From JBFAPK01 sp040676675 (GTDB lineage: Bacteria; Actinomycetota; Actinomycetes; Mycobacteriales; Micromonosporaceae), in contig NZ_JBFAPK010000048.1 in the NCBI RefSeq assembly GCF_040676675.1, positions 1-64,000 of the forward strand: 64,000 nt of DNA. Direction: 5' to 3'. The position numbers and the translations under genes are program-made. A model generated the notes under the pieces. That model made no database searches and was not told where the DNA came from. It worked only from the letters and a program-made list of their open reading frames with translations. Below are positions 33,132 to 42,268 of the stretch, one piece after another (within the stretch, counting starts at the first letter, position 1; the number at the start of each line of letters is the position of its first letter).

Positions 33132-33929
33132 ATGTCGCAGCGGAACTGGGGGCTGGTGGGGGCGCCGAACGGGCGCGACCTGGGTGGTCTGGTCGGTGCC
33201 GGCGGGCGCCGGGTACGCGCGGGCGTGCTGCTGCGCAGCGGGGCCCTCGGCCGGCTCACCGACGAGGACCTGCCGCTGCTGGAGCGGTACGGGCTGGCGT
33301 GCGTGGTGGACCTGCGGCACGCCTCGGAGGTCGACGCCGCACCGCCGGACCGGCTGGCGGGTACGCCCCGGCGGGTGCACCTGCCCGTGTACGACCCGGC
33401 GCATCCGGTCTTCACGTACGTCTCGGCGGTGCTGCTCGGGCACGATCCGGGGGCGTTCCCGGCCCTGGCCGAGCAGGGGAGCCCGGCGGCGATGGCGGCG
33501 ATCTACCGGTGGTTCGTCACGGGCGCGCCGGCGCGGGCGGGCTTCGCCGCCGCGGTGCGCCTGGCGGCGCGGCCGGAGAACCTGCCGATGCTGTTTCACT
33601 GCAGCGCCGGCAAGGACCGTACGGGCTGGTTGAGCGTGGTCCTGCTGACCGCGCTCGGGGTGGACGAGGCGGCGATCCGGGCCGACTACCTGTGTAGCAA
33701 CGAGTTGACCGAGAGCCTCCAGGAGGTGATCCTGCGGGCGATGGTGGCCCGCCGCCCGGGCGTCGACGTCGAGGCGGTGCGGCCGGTGTTGCAGGTCCGC
33801 CCGGAGTACCTGGACGCGGCGTACGACGAGGTGGCCCGGGCGTACGGCTCGTTCGACCGGTACCTGCGCGACGGGCTGGGCCTGGACGAGCAGGTGCTGG
33901 CGGGGCTGCGGGCGAACCTGCTGCGCTGA
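33132..33929 (+). CDS. tyrosine-protein phosphatase (Y_phosphatase3 type)
   Basis: 265-residue protein phosphatase of the type including Mycobacterium tuberculosis PtpB. Seen: NGRDLGGLVGAGGRRVRAGVLLRSGALGRLTDEDL at the N-terminus, VVDLRHASEV, and the catalytic P-loop FHCSAGKDRTGW (Cys about 156, Arg 162), where the Lys and Asp after the Cys-x-x are typical of this group with dual-specificity or lipid activity. The C-terminal ALGVDEAAIRADYL and Arg/Asp segments fit. The ATG has GGGAGG 6 bases upstream. It is divergent from the epimerase and convergent with the serine hydrolase. Confidence 0.9.
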   Translation: MSQRNWGLVGAPNGRDLGGLVGAGGRRVRAGVLLRSGALGRLTDEDLPLLERYGLACVVDLRHASEVDAAPPDRLAGTPRRVHLPVYDPAHPVFTYVSAVLLGHDPGAFPALAEQGSPAAMAAIYRWFVTGAPARAGFAAAVRLAARPENLPMLFHCSAGKDRTGWLSVVLLTALGVDEAAIRADYLCSNELTESLQEVILRAMVARRPGVDVEAVRPVLQVRPEYLDAAYDEVARAYGSFDRYLRDGLGLDEQVLAGLRANLLR

Positions 33930-33966
33930 GCGGGCCCGGGGCGCCGGGGAACCGACCGGGGCCCGC
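33930..33966. terminator. hairpin between convergent genes
   Basis: Arms GCGGGCCC (33930-33937) and GGGCCCGC (33959-33966) immediately follow the phosphatase stop. The loop is GC-rich. Probable terminator, possibly bidirectional. Confidence 0.5.
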
Positions 33967-33996
33967 CGGGGGAGCGGTGGTCGCCGGCCCCAGGGG

Positions 33997-34977
33997 TCAG
34001 CGCGTGCCGGTGGGGGTGAGCGCGTGGCGGTCGGCCCAGATGGCCGCCGAGACGCGGGCGATGAGCTTGCAGGCGTCGTCCGGGTCGTCGCCGGTCGCGC
34101 CGCCGTCGGCCAGGTCGGTGCTGGTGCAGACGACCACCGCGTACGGGGGCGCGTCGTCGGGGAAGACCACGCCAGCGCCGTGGCGCACGCCGCGTACCCA
34201 GCCGTTCTTGTGGGCGATCCGGGTGCCCGGTGGGAGACCGGCGGCGAGGTCCTCGCGGTGTTCCTGGGCGAAGAGCACGTCGAGCATCGCCCGGCAGGTC
34301 TCGGGCGCCGCGATGGCCGCGCCGGCGGGCGACAGCGCAGCCCCGGGGTGCGGCGCGGCTCCCGAGTGCGGTGCGGCTCCGGGGCGTGCGGCTCCGGGGT
34401 GCGGCGCGGCGGTGGCCGGGGTCGTTGCCGGTGCGGCGTCGCGGGCGATCGCGCCGAGCAGGGCGGCCAGGTCGGCGGCGGTGACGAGGTTGTCGATGCC
34501 GGCGTCGCGGGCCGCGAAGTCCTCGATGCCGCGGCCGGTGACGCTGTGCCGGGCGCCGGCCAGCGCCCAGACGCGGGCGACGGCGGGAAGCCCGACGTGG
34601 GCGAGCACCACGTTGGTGGCGAGGTTGCTGGACCGGACGATCATCCGTTCGGCGAGCCAGCGCAGGGACGCCTTGCCGCCGACCCGCTCCCAGACGGCGT
34701 CGTCGTTGTCGTAGTTCTGGGCGCAGTGGAATCTCGGTACGCCGTGCTGGGCGGAGGCGAAGTCGTTGCGGACCGGTACGGGCGCGTCGAGGTCGAGGGT
34801 GCCGGCCTCGGCGGCCCGGTAGAGCGCGGCCAGCACCGCCACCTTCATGGTGCTGGCCGCGTAGTGGGTGGCGTCGGGTAGCCGGCGGTAGGCCGGGGCC
34901 CGGTCGAGTCGGCCGGCGTAGACCGAGATCGTGCCGGGTACCGCGGCGAGTTCGGCGTCGAGCCCCTCCCAGGTCAT
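33997..34977 (-). CDS. serine hydrolase, class A beta-lactamase fold
   Basis: 326-residue protein with the penicillin-binding/class A beta-lactamase fold. The catalytic SxxK is ASTMKV (about residues 42-45), the SxN element RSSNLATN, and the K(T/S)G element appears as HKNGW. About 35 residues of Ala/Pro/His repeat (about 190-225) interrupt the domain. No signal peptide is visible with the ATG at 34977, which is unusual for a cell-wall or beta-lactam enzyme; a longer N-terminus is limited by the nearby ends. Substrate unknown: it may act on a small molecule in the cytoplasm, or the start is wrong. It sits 9 bases downstream of typA on the same strand, so it is probably co-transcribed. Confidence 0.75.
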   Translation of the reverse strand: MTWEGLDAELAAVPGTISVYAGRLDRAPAYRRLPDATHYAASTMKVAVLAALYRAAEAGTLDLDAPVPVRNDFASAQHGVPRFHCAQNYDNDDAVWERVGGKASLRWLAERMIVRSSNLATNVVLAHVGLPAVARVWALAGARHSVTGRGIEDFAARDAGIDNLVTAADLAALLGAIARDAAPATTPATAAPHPGAARPGAAPHSGAAPHPGAALSPAGAAIAAPETCRAMLDVLFAQEHREDLAAGLPPGTRIAHKNGWVRGVRHGAGVVFPDDAPPYAVVVCTSTDLADGGATGDDPDDACKLIARVSAAIWADRHALTPTGTR

Positions 34978-34986
34978 CCGCAGACC

Positions 34987-36855
<1,869 letters not shown>

Positions 36856-36967
36856 GACTCCATCCTCCCGAATGCGGGCCCCCGGGTGCCCGTCGGGGTG
36901 GGCAGGATCTCCTCATCGACCCGATCCGGCCGGGTGACATGCTGGCAATGGTGTCTCGGGGGTCCAG

Positions 36968-38377
36968 GTGCACGTGTTGCTGACGGTGCTGGAGCAGCTG
37001 CCGGTGCCGCTGGTCTACCTGGTCGCGGCGGTGCTGGTCGCGGCGGAGACCGGGCTGCTCGTCGGCCTGCTGCTGCCGGGCGAGGCGACCCTGCTGCTGG
37101 TCGGGTTCCTCGCCTACGCCGGCACGCTGCGGCTCGGACCGGCGGTGGCCGTCATGATCGTCGCCGGGCTGGTCGGCGACGCGCTGGCGTTCCGCGGCGG
37201 CCGCAAGTACGGGCCCCGGCTGAGGGCCGGCGGCTGGGGCGCGCGGATCGGGGAGCAGCGGTGGCGCCGGGCCGACGCCATGCTCGGCCGGCTCGGCGGT
37301 CGCGGGGTGTGCGGGGCGAGGTTCGTGGCGTTCGCCCGTACGCTGGTGCCCCGGCTGGCCGGGGCGGCCGGCATGCCGTACCGGCGGTTCGCGCCGTGGA
37401 ACCTGGTCGGCGTCATCGGCTGGGTCGGCGGCTCGGTCTGCGCCGGCTACCTGGCCGGGGAGTCCTACGAGACCGTCTCCGACCACCTGGGCGACGCCAC
37501 CGGTGCGGTGCTGGTGTTGCTGCTGGCGGTCGTGGTGCTGGTGTTGGTCGGGCGCTGGCTGGGCCGCAACCCGGACCCGGTACGGGCCCTGCTGGCCCGC
37601 GCGGCCGCGCTGCCGCCCCTGGGCTGGCTGGGCCGCCGCTACGGCGCCCTGTTCCTGGCGGTGTCCCGGCGCATCGGTTCCAGCTGGACGTTACTGCTCA
37701 ACCTCGTCGCCGGGGTGGCGCTGCTGTTCGTGCTCGGCCTCGGGCTGGCCTGGCTGCTCGGCGCGGTGGTACGCGGCAGCGGCCTGGCGGTGGTGGACGC
37801 GGTGGTCGCCGGCTGGCTCGCCGAACGGCGTACCGACGGGATGGTCGCGCTGGCCACGACCGCGACCAGCGTGCTGCGCGGGCCGTTCCTGATCCTGGCG
37901 GTGGCGGTGGTCGCGGCGGTGCTCGGCTGGCGCGGCGGGGCGTGGCGGGCCGACCTGGTGTCCGTCGTGGGCAGCGTCGGCGCCTTCGTACCGCTGGTGC
38001 TGCTGGTCGCGGTCGCCGAACTGACCCGCTCCGACGCGGCGGTACCGGCCCGCGCCGCCGCGCCGGCGATGCTCTTCCCGAGCCAGATCGCGGTGGTCAC
38101 CGCCAGCCTCTGCACCCTCTCCTGGCTGCTGTCCCGGCGGGCGCCGTGGCCGCTGGCCGTGGCCAGCTGGACGGTGGCCGGCGTCGGGGTGCTCCTCGTC
38201 GGCGCCGCGCGGCTCTACCTGGGCTGGAGTTCGGCGAGCGAGGCGGTCAGCTCGGTGCTGCTCGGCGCGCTCTGGATCGCCGTGTTCATGGTCGCCTGGT
38301 CCACCCGGCGCCGGGCCGGTGCCGCCCCGGCCGGTGATCCGGCCGCCGACGCGGCGCCGCGTACCCTCGCAGCATGA
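36968..38377 (+). CDS. DedA membrane protein fused to a degenerate PAP2-like domain
   Basis: 469-residue membrane protein. Residues 1-200 are a DedA domain (ETGLLVGLLLPGEATLLLVGFLA, GDALAFRGGRKYGPRL, FVAFARTLVPRLAGAAGMPYRRFAPWN, GWVGGSVCAGYLAG). Residues about 235-455 resemble the PAP2 acid phosphatase fold with several helices, but the catalytic motifs have lost key residues: PSGH reads FPSQIAVV, and the last motif reads ARLYLGWSSASEAVSS where the family has an essential His and Asp. A phosphatase activity is therefore unlikely. DedA-PAP2 fusions exist in many bacteria and act in lipid scrambling or recycling. GTG start at 36968; the downstream small gene overlaps by ATGA. Confidence 0.8.
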   Translation: MHVLLTVLEQLPVPLVYLVAAVLVAAETGLLVGLLLPGEATLLLVGFLAYAGTLRLGPAVAVMIVAGLVGDALAFRGGRKYGPRLRAGGWGARIGEQRWRRADAMLGRLGGRGVCGARFVAFARTLVPRLAGAAGMPYRRFAPWNLVGVIGWVGGSVCAGYLAGESYETVSDHLGDATGAVLVLLLAVVVLVLVGRWLGRNPDPVRALLARAAALPPLGWLGRRYGALFLAVSRRIGSSWTLLLNLVAGVALLFVLGLGLAWLLGAVVRGSGLAVVDAVVAGWLAERRTDGMVALATTATSVLRGPFLILAVAVVAAVLGWRGGAWRADLVSVVGSVGAFVPLVLLVAVAELTRSDAAVPARAAAPAMLFPSQIAVVTASLCTLSWLLSRRAPWPLAVASWTVAGVGVLLVGAARLYLGWSSASEAVSSVLLGALWIAVFMVAWSTRRRAGAAPAGDPAADAAPRTLAA

Positions 38378-38499
38378 CGCGCAGCGGGCGCCGGGGCAGG
38401 TTGCTGCTGCTGGACCTGCTGCTCTGCGGCGGGGTCCTGCTGCTCACGCTCCCGTGGTGGTCGCCCGGGGTGTGGTGGTCATCCGCTCGACTCTCCTGA
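38374..38499 (+). CDS. 41-residue membrane peptide coupled to DedA-PAP2
   Basis: A small open frame whose ATG overlaps the DedA-PAP2 stop (ATGA). It encodes an Arg-rich start (MTRSGRRGR) followed by a hydrophobic helix (LLLLDLLLCGGVLLLTLPWW) and a short tail, a plausible single-span membrane peptide with a cytoplasmic N-terminus. No family is recognised. The coupling and clean membrane topology argue for it being real, but the shortness leaves doubt. Confidence 0.45.
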   Translation: MTRSGRRGRLLLLDLLLCGGVLLLTLPWWSPGVWWSSARLS

Positions 38500-38837
38500 C
38501 GGGTGGGGTGCCAGCGCGTCGAAGCTATGGCCGGGCGGGGCCCGTCCACGTCGGCGCGAAGCACTCGTCGGGCCGTAGTCCTCAGGTCGTACGGCGGGCC
38601 CGGGCGTGGACCCGCGGCGTACGACGACCCCCCGACGGCTCGCTACTCACCGTAGTTTCTGTCGGGTATTGGCCAGGTTGGCACGCCTCTGACCTGGACT
38701 TACGTCTTCTGCCGTGGCTACCGTTCTGTTATGGCCCGGCACGGCGCGGCAGGTTGGGAGCGCCCGGCTACGGCTGCCGGTGCCTGGAGTTTCGGGCGTC
38801 GATGCCCGCTCCGGACCGGAATTCCGGAGGGCTGACC
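38500..38837. other. intergenic region before the phage-like cassette
   Basis: A 338-base stretch with no supported gene. The right half has lower GC than its surroundings (for example around 38640-38740) and is a likely site for the promoter of the small-ORF cassette that follows. A TTGGCA (38677-38682) is visible but no convincing -10 at 17 bases. Confidence 0.45.
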
Positions 38838-39023
38838 ATGCGATCTTTCCGGCCCTTACCCGCTCGCGTCGCGGACGCCAGGTTGTCCCGGCTGCTCCGT
38901 GCGCGGCGTACCCCGGCGCCGCAGCGCCGTCTCCGGCGGCGTGCCACGCCCGCCGCCGGACCACCACCTCCGGCGCGGCCCGCACCGCCGCCGGACGAGG
39001 AGGAGAACCCATGCCCGTCTTGA
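38838..39023 (+). CDS. small Arg/Pro-rich protein, first of a phage-like cassette
   Basis: 61-residue open frame starting at an ATG with an excellent CGGAGGG site 7 bases upstream. It encodes MRSFRPLPARVADARLSRLLRARRT followed by an arginine/proline-rich part and an acidic end. No family recognised. It overlaps the next small frame by 13 bases, and the same close packing continues through the endolysin-like gene, so it is probably translated. The protein may be a small basic phage-type component; no function is claimed. Confidence 0.45.
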   Translation: MRSFRPLPARVADARLSRLLRARRTPAPQRRLRRRATPAAGPPPPARPAPPPDEEENPCPS

Positions 39024-39109
39024 CCGACCCGCGGTGGCGCCCCCCGCCGCGCCCCGCCACCCACGCCGAGTCCCCGCGCCCCGCCACCCGCCCCGGTCCC
39101 CGGTCATGA
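39011..39109 (+). CDS. 32-residue micro-ORF coupled to the endolysin-like gene
   Basis: A very short open frame with a strong GGAGGAG site 5 bases before its ATG. It encodes MPVLTDPRWRPPPRPATHAE and a Pro/Arg-rich tail, and its TGA overlaps the ATG of the next gene (ATGA). It may be a genuine micropeptide or mainly a translational-coupling device for the gene behind it, which has no other ribosome-binding site. Confidence 0.4.
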   Translation: MPVLTDPRWRPPPRPATHAESPRPATRPGPRS

Positions 39110-39993
39110 CGACCGCCCCGGACAACCTGCTGGCCGTGCGCGACCTGCTGCTGGAGTACCTCGACATCGCGCCGGGCTCGCCGTCGAGCGACCTGACGCC
39201 CGCGGAGGTGGGCATCGTCGGCGACCCCGAGCACCGGGGCGGCTACCACTGTGGATCCGACCGGGTGACCTGGGACGACTACTCCGTCGACGAGTCGCCC
39301 CGGGACCGTTCGGGGTTGACGTTGTACGCCTCGGCGCTGGACACCGGCTGGTTCGAGGTACGCAGCCGTGGGGCGCTGCACAACCTGCGTACCTTCTCCG
39401 CCTGGTGCGTCGCGCAGTGCGCGGCGAACACGGCGGACAGTCGCGACCTGCGGGAGATCATCTACTCGGCGGACGGCCGGACCGTGCGGCGGTGGGACCG
39501 GCTGGGCCGGCGCTCGACCGGCGACTCGTCGCATCTGTGGCACACCCACTTCAGCTTCTTCCGGGACGCCACCAAGGCCGGCCGCGACCAGCGACCGCTC
39601 TTCCGGCGCTACCTGACCGAGATCGGCCTGCTGGCCAGTGAGGACGAGGACATGACCCCCGAGCAGGACCGGCGGTTGACCGCCATCGACACCCGGTTGT
39701 TCGCGCTCTTCCGCGGCGACACGAGCGTGACGCTGAAGGACGTCGCTACCGGCAACAACGTGGTCGAGCAGATCACCCCGAACATCCGGCTGACCGCGAT
39801 CGAGCAGGCGCTCAAGGCGATCCCGGGCCTGACGGCCCAGGTCGCCGCGCTCTCCGGCAAGGACTTCACCGACGAGAACGCCATCGTCGCCGGGGTGCTG
39901 GCCGTGCTGACCCCGGCGGCCATCGCCGCGGCGATACCGCCCACCCTGGCGCGGCAGGTCGCCGACGAACTCGCCGCCCGGCTGGCCGAGTGA
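39106..39993 (+). CDS. phage-like protein, possible M15-type peptidase/endolysin
   Basis: 295-residue protein. The first 170 residues contain HRGGYHCGSDRVTWDDYSVDESPRDRSG and, later, DLREIIYSADGRTVRRWDRLG and SSHLWHTHFSFFRDATKAGRDQ. Conserved His/Asp residues at these positions fit a zinc-dependent M15-like peptidase, and I have seen similar sequences beside holins in actinophages and prophages. The last 120 residues (TPEQDRRLTAIDTRLFALFRG ... DENAIVAGVLAVLTPAAIAAAIPPTLARQVADELAARL) are helical, as in phage lysin tails. No signal peptide, consistent with holin-mediated release. It starts by ATGA overlap and is followed 24 bases later by a holin-like gene. The enzymatic claim is tentative. Confidence 0.6.
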   Translation: MTTAPDNLLAVRDLLLEYLDIAPGSPSSDLTPAEVGIVGDPEHRGGYHCGSDRVTWDDYSVDESPRDRSGLTLYASALDTGWFEVRSRGALHNLRTFSAWCVAQCAANTADSRDLREIIYSADGRTVRRWDRLGRRSTGDSSHLWHTHFSFFRDATKAGRDQRPLFRRYLTEIGLLASEDEDMTPEQDRRLTAIDTRLFALFRGDTSVTLKDVATGNNVVEQITPNIRLTAIEQALKAIPGLTAQVAALSGKDFTDENAIVAGVLAVLTPAAIAAAIPPTLARQVADELAARLAE

Positions 39994-40017
39994 GCCGCGG
40001 CGGAAAGGAGATGCACC

Positions 40018-40308
40018 ATGTCGTACGCGCCCGTGGAGACCAAGGTCAAGGTTGCCAGCGCCGCCGGCGCCGGCTCGGCCGGGATCCTGACCCCGTTCGT
40101 GGTCTGGGGCCTGGACCAGCTCTTCTATCACGGTGACGGTCAGCCGGACGTGCCGCTTCCGCTGGTCGGCCTCGTCGGCCTGATCGTCACCGGCGGCTGC
40201 ACATTCGTCGGCGGCTGGTACGCCCGGCACACGCCCCGGCCGGCCGAGCCGCCCGACCAGGAGCCGCTGCGGCCGGGCCAGACGGGCCAGGCCCCCACCC
40301 CCGCCTGA
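40018..40308 (+). CDS. holin-like small membrane protein
   Basis: 96-residue protein with two hydrophobic segments (about 17-37, AGILTPFVVWGLDQLF, and 46-68, LVGLVGLIVTGGCTFVGGWYA) and a Pro/Gln-rich hydrophilic tail. The N-terminus ETKVKVASAAGAGSAGI is like that of actinophage holin-type proteins encoded next to endolysins. The ATG has GGAAAGGAG 6 bases upstream. Together with the preceding gene it would form a lysis module; there is no integrase, capsid or tail gene in the window. Confidence 0.6.
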   Translation: MSYAPVETKVKVASAAGAGSAGILTPFVVWGLDQLFYHGDGQPDVPLPLVGLVGLIVTGGCTFVGGWYARHTPRPAEPPDQEPLRPGQTGQAPTPA

Positions 40309-40309
40309 C

Positions 40310-40364
40310 CCCGCGTCCGCGTCCGCGCCCGCACCCGGGGCGCGGACGCCGGCGCGGACGCGGG
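40310..40364. terminator. hairpin between convergent holin-like and GntR genes
   Basis: Arms CCCGCGTCCGCG (40310-40321) and CGCGGACGCGGG (40353-40364) form a perfect 12-base-pair stem. It occupies nearly the whole gap between the two stop codons and should act in both directions. Confidence 0.65.
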
Positions 40365-40368
40365 TGGG

Positions 40369-41154
40369 TCAGCGGGCGACGAGGGTCATCTCGAAGGCGT
40401 ACCGCTCGGCGATGTAGCAGTGCGAGCCGTACTCCACCGCGCGCCCGGCCGAGTCGTACGCGGTGCGGCGCATGGTGAGCACCGTGGTGCCGCGCGGCAC
40501 CGCGAGCAGCTTCGCCTCCCGCCCGGTGGCCGGCCGGGCGGAAACCTCCTGGTTGGCCAGCTGCAACGTCACGCCCTGGCGGCGTAGCAGCTGGTAGAGC
40601 CCGTACCGGGCGAGCCCGTCGGCGTCCACGGTGACCAGCGCGGGGGGCAGGTGGTTGCGCATCAGCGCCAGCGGCTCCCCGTCGGCCCGGCGCAACCGCT
40701 CCACGGTGATCACCTCGTCCCCCTCCGGCAGCCCGAGCATCGTCGCGACCTGGGCGTCCGCGGGTTCGCGCCGCAGCGCGAGCACCTCGGTGGTGGGGCG
40801 GCGGCCGGCGCTGGAGAGGTCGTCGTAGAGGCTGGTCAGGGCGAGCGGGCGGCGTACCGGCCGGGCCACCACCACCGTGCCGAGCCCGCGCCGGCGCACC
40901 ACCAGGCCCTGGCGGACCAGGGTCTCGATCGCCTTGCGCAGGGTGGGGCGGCTGACCGCCAGCTGCTCGGCCAGCTCGATCTCGTTGTCCAGCCGCGCCC
41001 CGGCGGGCAGCGTGCCGGCCGAGATCGCCTGCTCCAACTGCTGGGCGATCTGGAAGTAGAGCGGCATGGGACTGTCCCGGTCGATCACCAGCCCGTCGAG
41101 CGGGACCTTCTCGGCGCGCTCACTCGCGAGTACCACGGCGTCATCGTACGGCAT
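40369..41154 (-). CDS. GntR family regulator with UTRA domain, probable inositol repressor
   Basis: 261-residue regulator of the HutC/UTRA subfamily. Winged helix at about 25-98: PMPLYFQIAQQLEQAISAGTLPAGARLDNEIELAEQLAVSRPTLRKAIETLVRQGLVVRRRGLGTVVV. The UTRA effector-binding domain follows (about 115-258, with VERLRRADGEPLALMRNHLPP and TVLTMRRTAYDSAGRAVEYGSHCY). It is transcribed away from the inositol operon with only 109 bases between starts, and a palindrome of the kind bound by this subfamily lies 11 bases in front of its own start. Likely role: repression of the operon and itself until an inositol metabolite is bound. Confidence 0.85.
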   Translation of the reverse strand: MPYDDAVVLASERAEKVPLDGLVIDRDSPMPLYFQIAQQLEQAISAGTLPAGARLDNEIELAEQLAVSRPTLRKAIETLVRQGLVVRRRGLGTVVVARPVRRPLALTSLYDDLSSAGRRPTTEVLALRREPADAQVATMLGLPEGDEVITVERLRRADGEPLALMRNHLPPALVTVDADGLARYGLYQLLRRQGVTLQLANQEVSARPATGREAKLLAVPRGTTVLTMRRTAYDSAGRAVEYGSHCYIAERYAFEMTLVAR

Positions 41155-41164
41155 GAGCTGATGT

Positions 41165-41184
41165 AACTATGTCTTGACAAAGTT
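41165..41184. promoter_or_regulatory. predicted operator of the GntR/UTRA regulator, overlapping a -35 box
   Basis: Imperfect 20-base palindrome AACTATGTCTTGACAAAGTT; the halves match at 8 of 10 positions around a TGTC-TT-GACA core. Length and core spacing are like those of UTRA-type operators such as the DasR site. The TTGACA at 41174-41179 can also be the -35 of the iol promoter, so binding would block it. Confidence 0.65.
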
Positions 41185-41263
41185 TCACGCCCGGCGGAGG
41201 GTAGCGGTAACCCGGCCGCGACCGACCGGACGCGCGGCCGAACCCTTACGGGAGGCAGAACAG

Positions 41264-42268
41264 GTGCGTATCGGACTCGCCGGCGTGGGTCGTATCGGCG
41301 CCCTCCACGCCGAGACCCTGAGCCGACTCGACCAGGTGGAGTCGCTGGTACTCGCCGACGCGTACCCCGGACGGGCCGCCGCGCTGGCCGCCCAACTGGG
41401 CGCCGAGGCGGTCGAGACCCCGGCGGCGCTCTTCGACGCGGGCCTGGACGGGCTGGTCGTCGCCGCCGCCACCGAGGTACACCCGGCCCTGATCCTGGCC
41501 GCCGTCGACGCGGGCCTGCCGGTCTTCTGCGAGAAGCCGGTGGCTATCGACATCGCCGGCACGCTCGCCGTGCTCGACCGGGTGGAGCGCGCGCGGGCCG
41601 ACGTGCACATCGGCTTCCAGCGCCGGTTCGACCCGGGCTTCGCGCTGGCCCGCGAGGCGGTCCAGAGTGGACGGCTCGGCTGGGTGCACACGCTGCGCGC
41701 CGGCACGCTCGATCCCGCCCCACCGCCGGCCGAGTACATTCCCACCTCCGGCGGCCTGTTCCGCGACTGCAGCGTGCACGACTTCGACGCGATCCGCTGG
41801 GTGACCGGGCGGGAAGTGGTCGAGGTCTACGCCGTCGGGGCCAACCGCGGCGAGGAGTTCTTCCGCGCCGCCGGTGACGTGGACACCGGCGCCGCGCTGC
41901 TCACCCTCGACGACGACACCATCGGCCTGGTCTCCGGCACCCGCTACAACGCCGCCGGGTACGACGTGCGGCTGGAGATCCTCGGCGCCAAGGACAGCAT
42001 CGCCGTCGGGCTCGACGACCGGCTGCCGCTGCGTTCGGCCGAACCGGGCGTCAGCTGGCCCGGCGGTACGCCGTACCCGCGGTTCATGGAGCGGTTCCAC
42101 GGCGCGTACGTGGCCGAGCTGGCCGCCTTCACGGACCTGGTCGCCGGCCGGATCGCCTCGCCCTGCACGGTCCGCGACGCGCTGGAGGCGAGCTACGTCG
42201 CCGAGGCGTGCGAGCTGTCGCGGCGCGAGCACCGCCCGGTCGCGCTCGCCGAGGTGCGGGTCGCATGA
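41264..42268 (+). CDS. iolG: myo-inositol 2-dehydrogenase, Gfo/Idh/MocA family
   Basis: 334-residue NAD-dependent oxidoreductase converting myo-inositol to 2-keto-myo-inositol, the first step of inositol breakdown. Rossmann motif GLAGVGRIGALHAETL at the N-terminus; VFCEKPVAID carries the conserved Glu-Lys-Pro; GFQRRFDPGFALAREAVQSGRLG and the HDFDAIRW segment hold the catalytic Lys/Asp/His set. GTG at 41264 with GGGAGG 9 bases before it gives VRIGLAGVG; the frame runs further upstream through the operator region, which is unlikely to be coding. First gene of a run joined by overlaps. Confidence 0.92.
   Translation: MRIGLAGVGRIGALHAETLSRLDQVESLVLADAYPGRAAALAAQLGAEAVETPAALFDAGLDGLVVAAATEVHPALILAAVDAGLPVFCEKPVAIDIAGTLAVLDRVERARADVHIGFQRRFDPGFALAREAVQSGRLGWVHTLRAGTLDPAPPPAEYIPTSGGLFRDCSVHDFDAIRWVTGREVVEVYAVGANRGEEFFRAAGDVDTGAALLTLDDDTIGLVSGTRYNAAGYDVRLEILGAKDSIAVGLDDRLPLRSAEPGVSWPGGTPYPRFMERFHGAYVAELAAFTDLVAGRIASPCTVRDALEASYVAEACELSRREHRPVALAEVRVA

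Noticed and set aside
38838..40308. A full prophage
   Set aside because: No integrase, terminase, capsid or tail gene is present on either side; flanks are a DedA gene and the inositol regulator.
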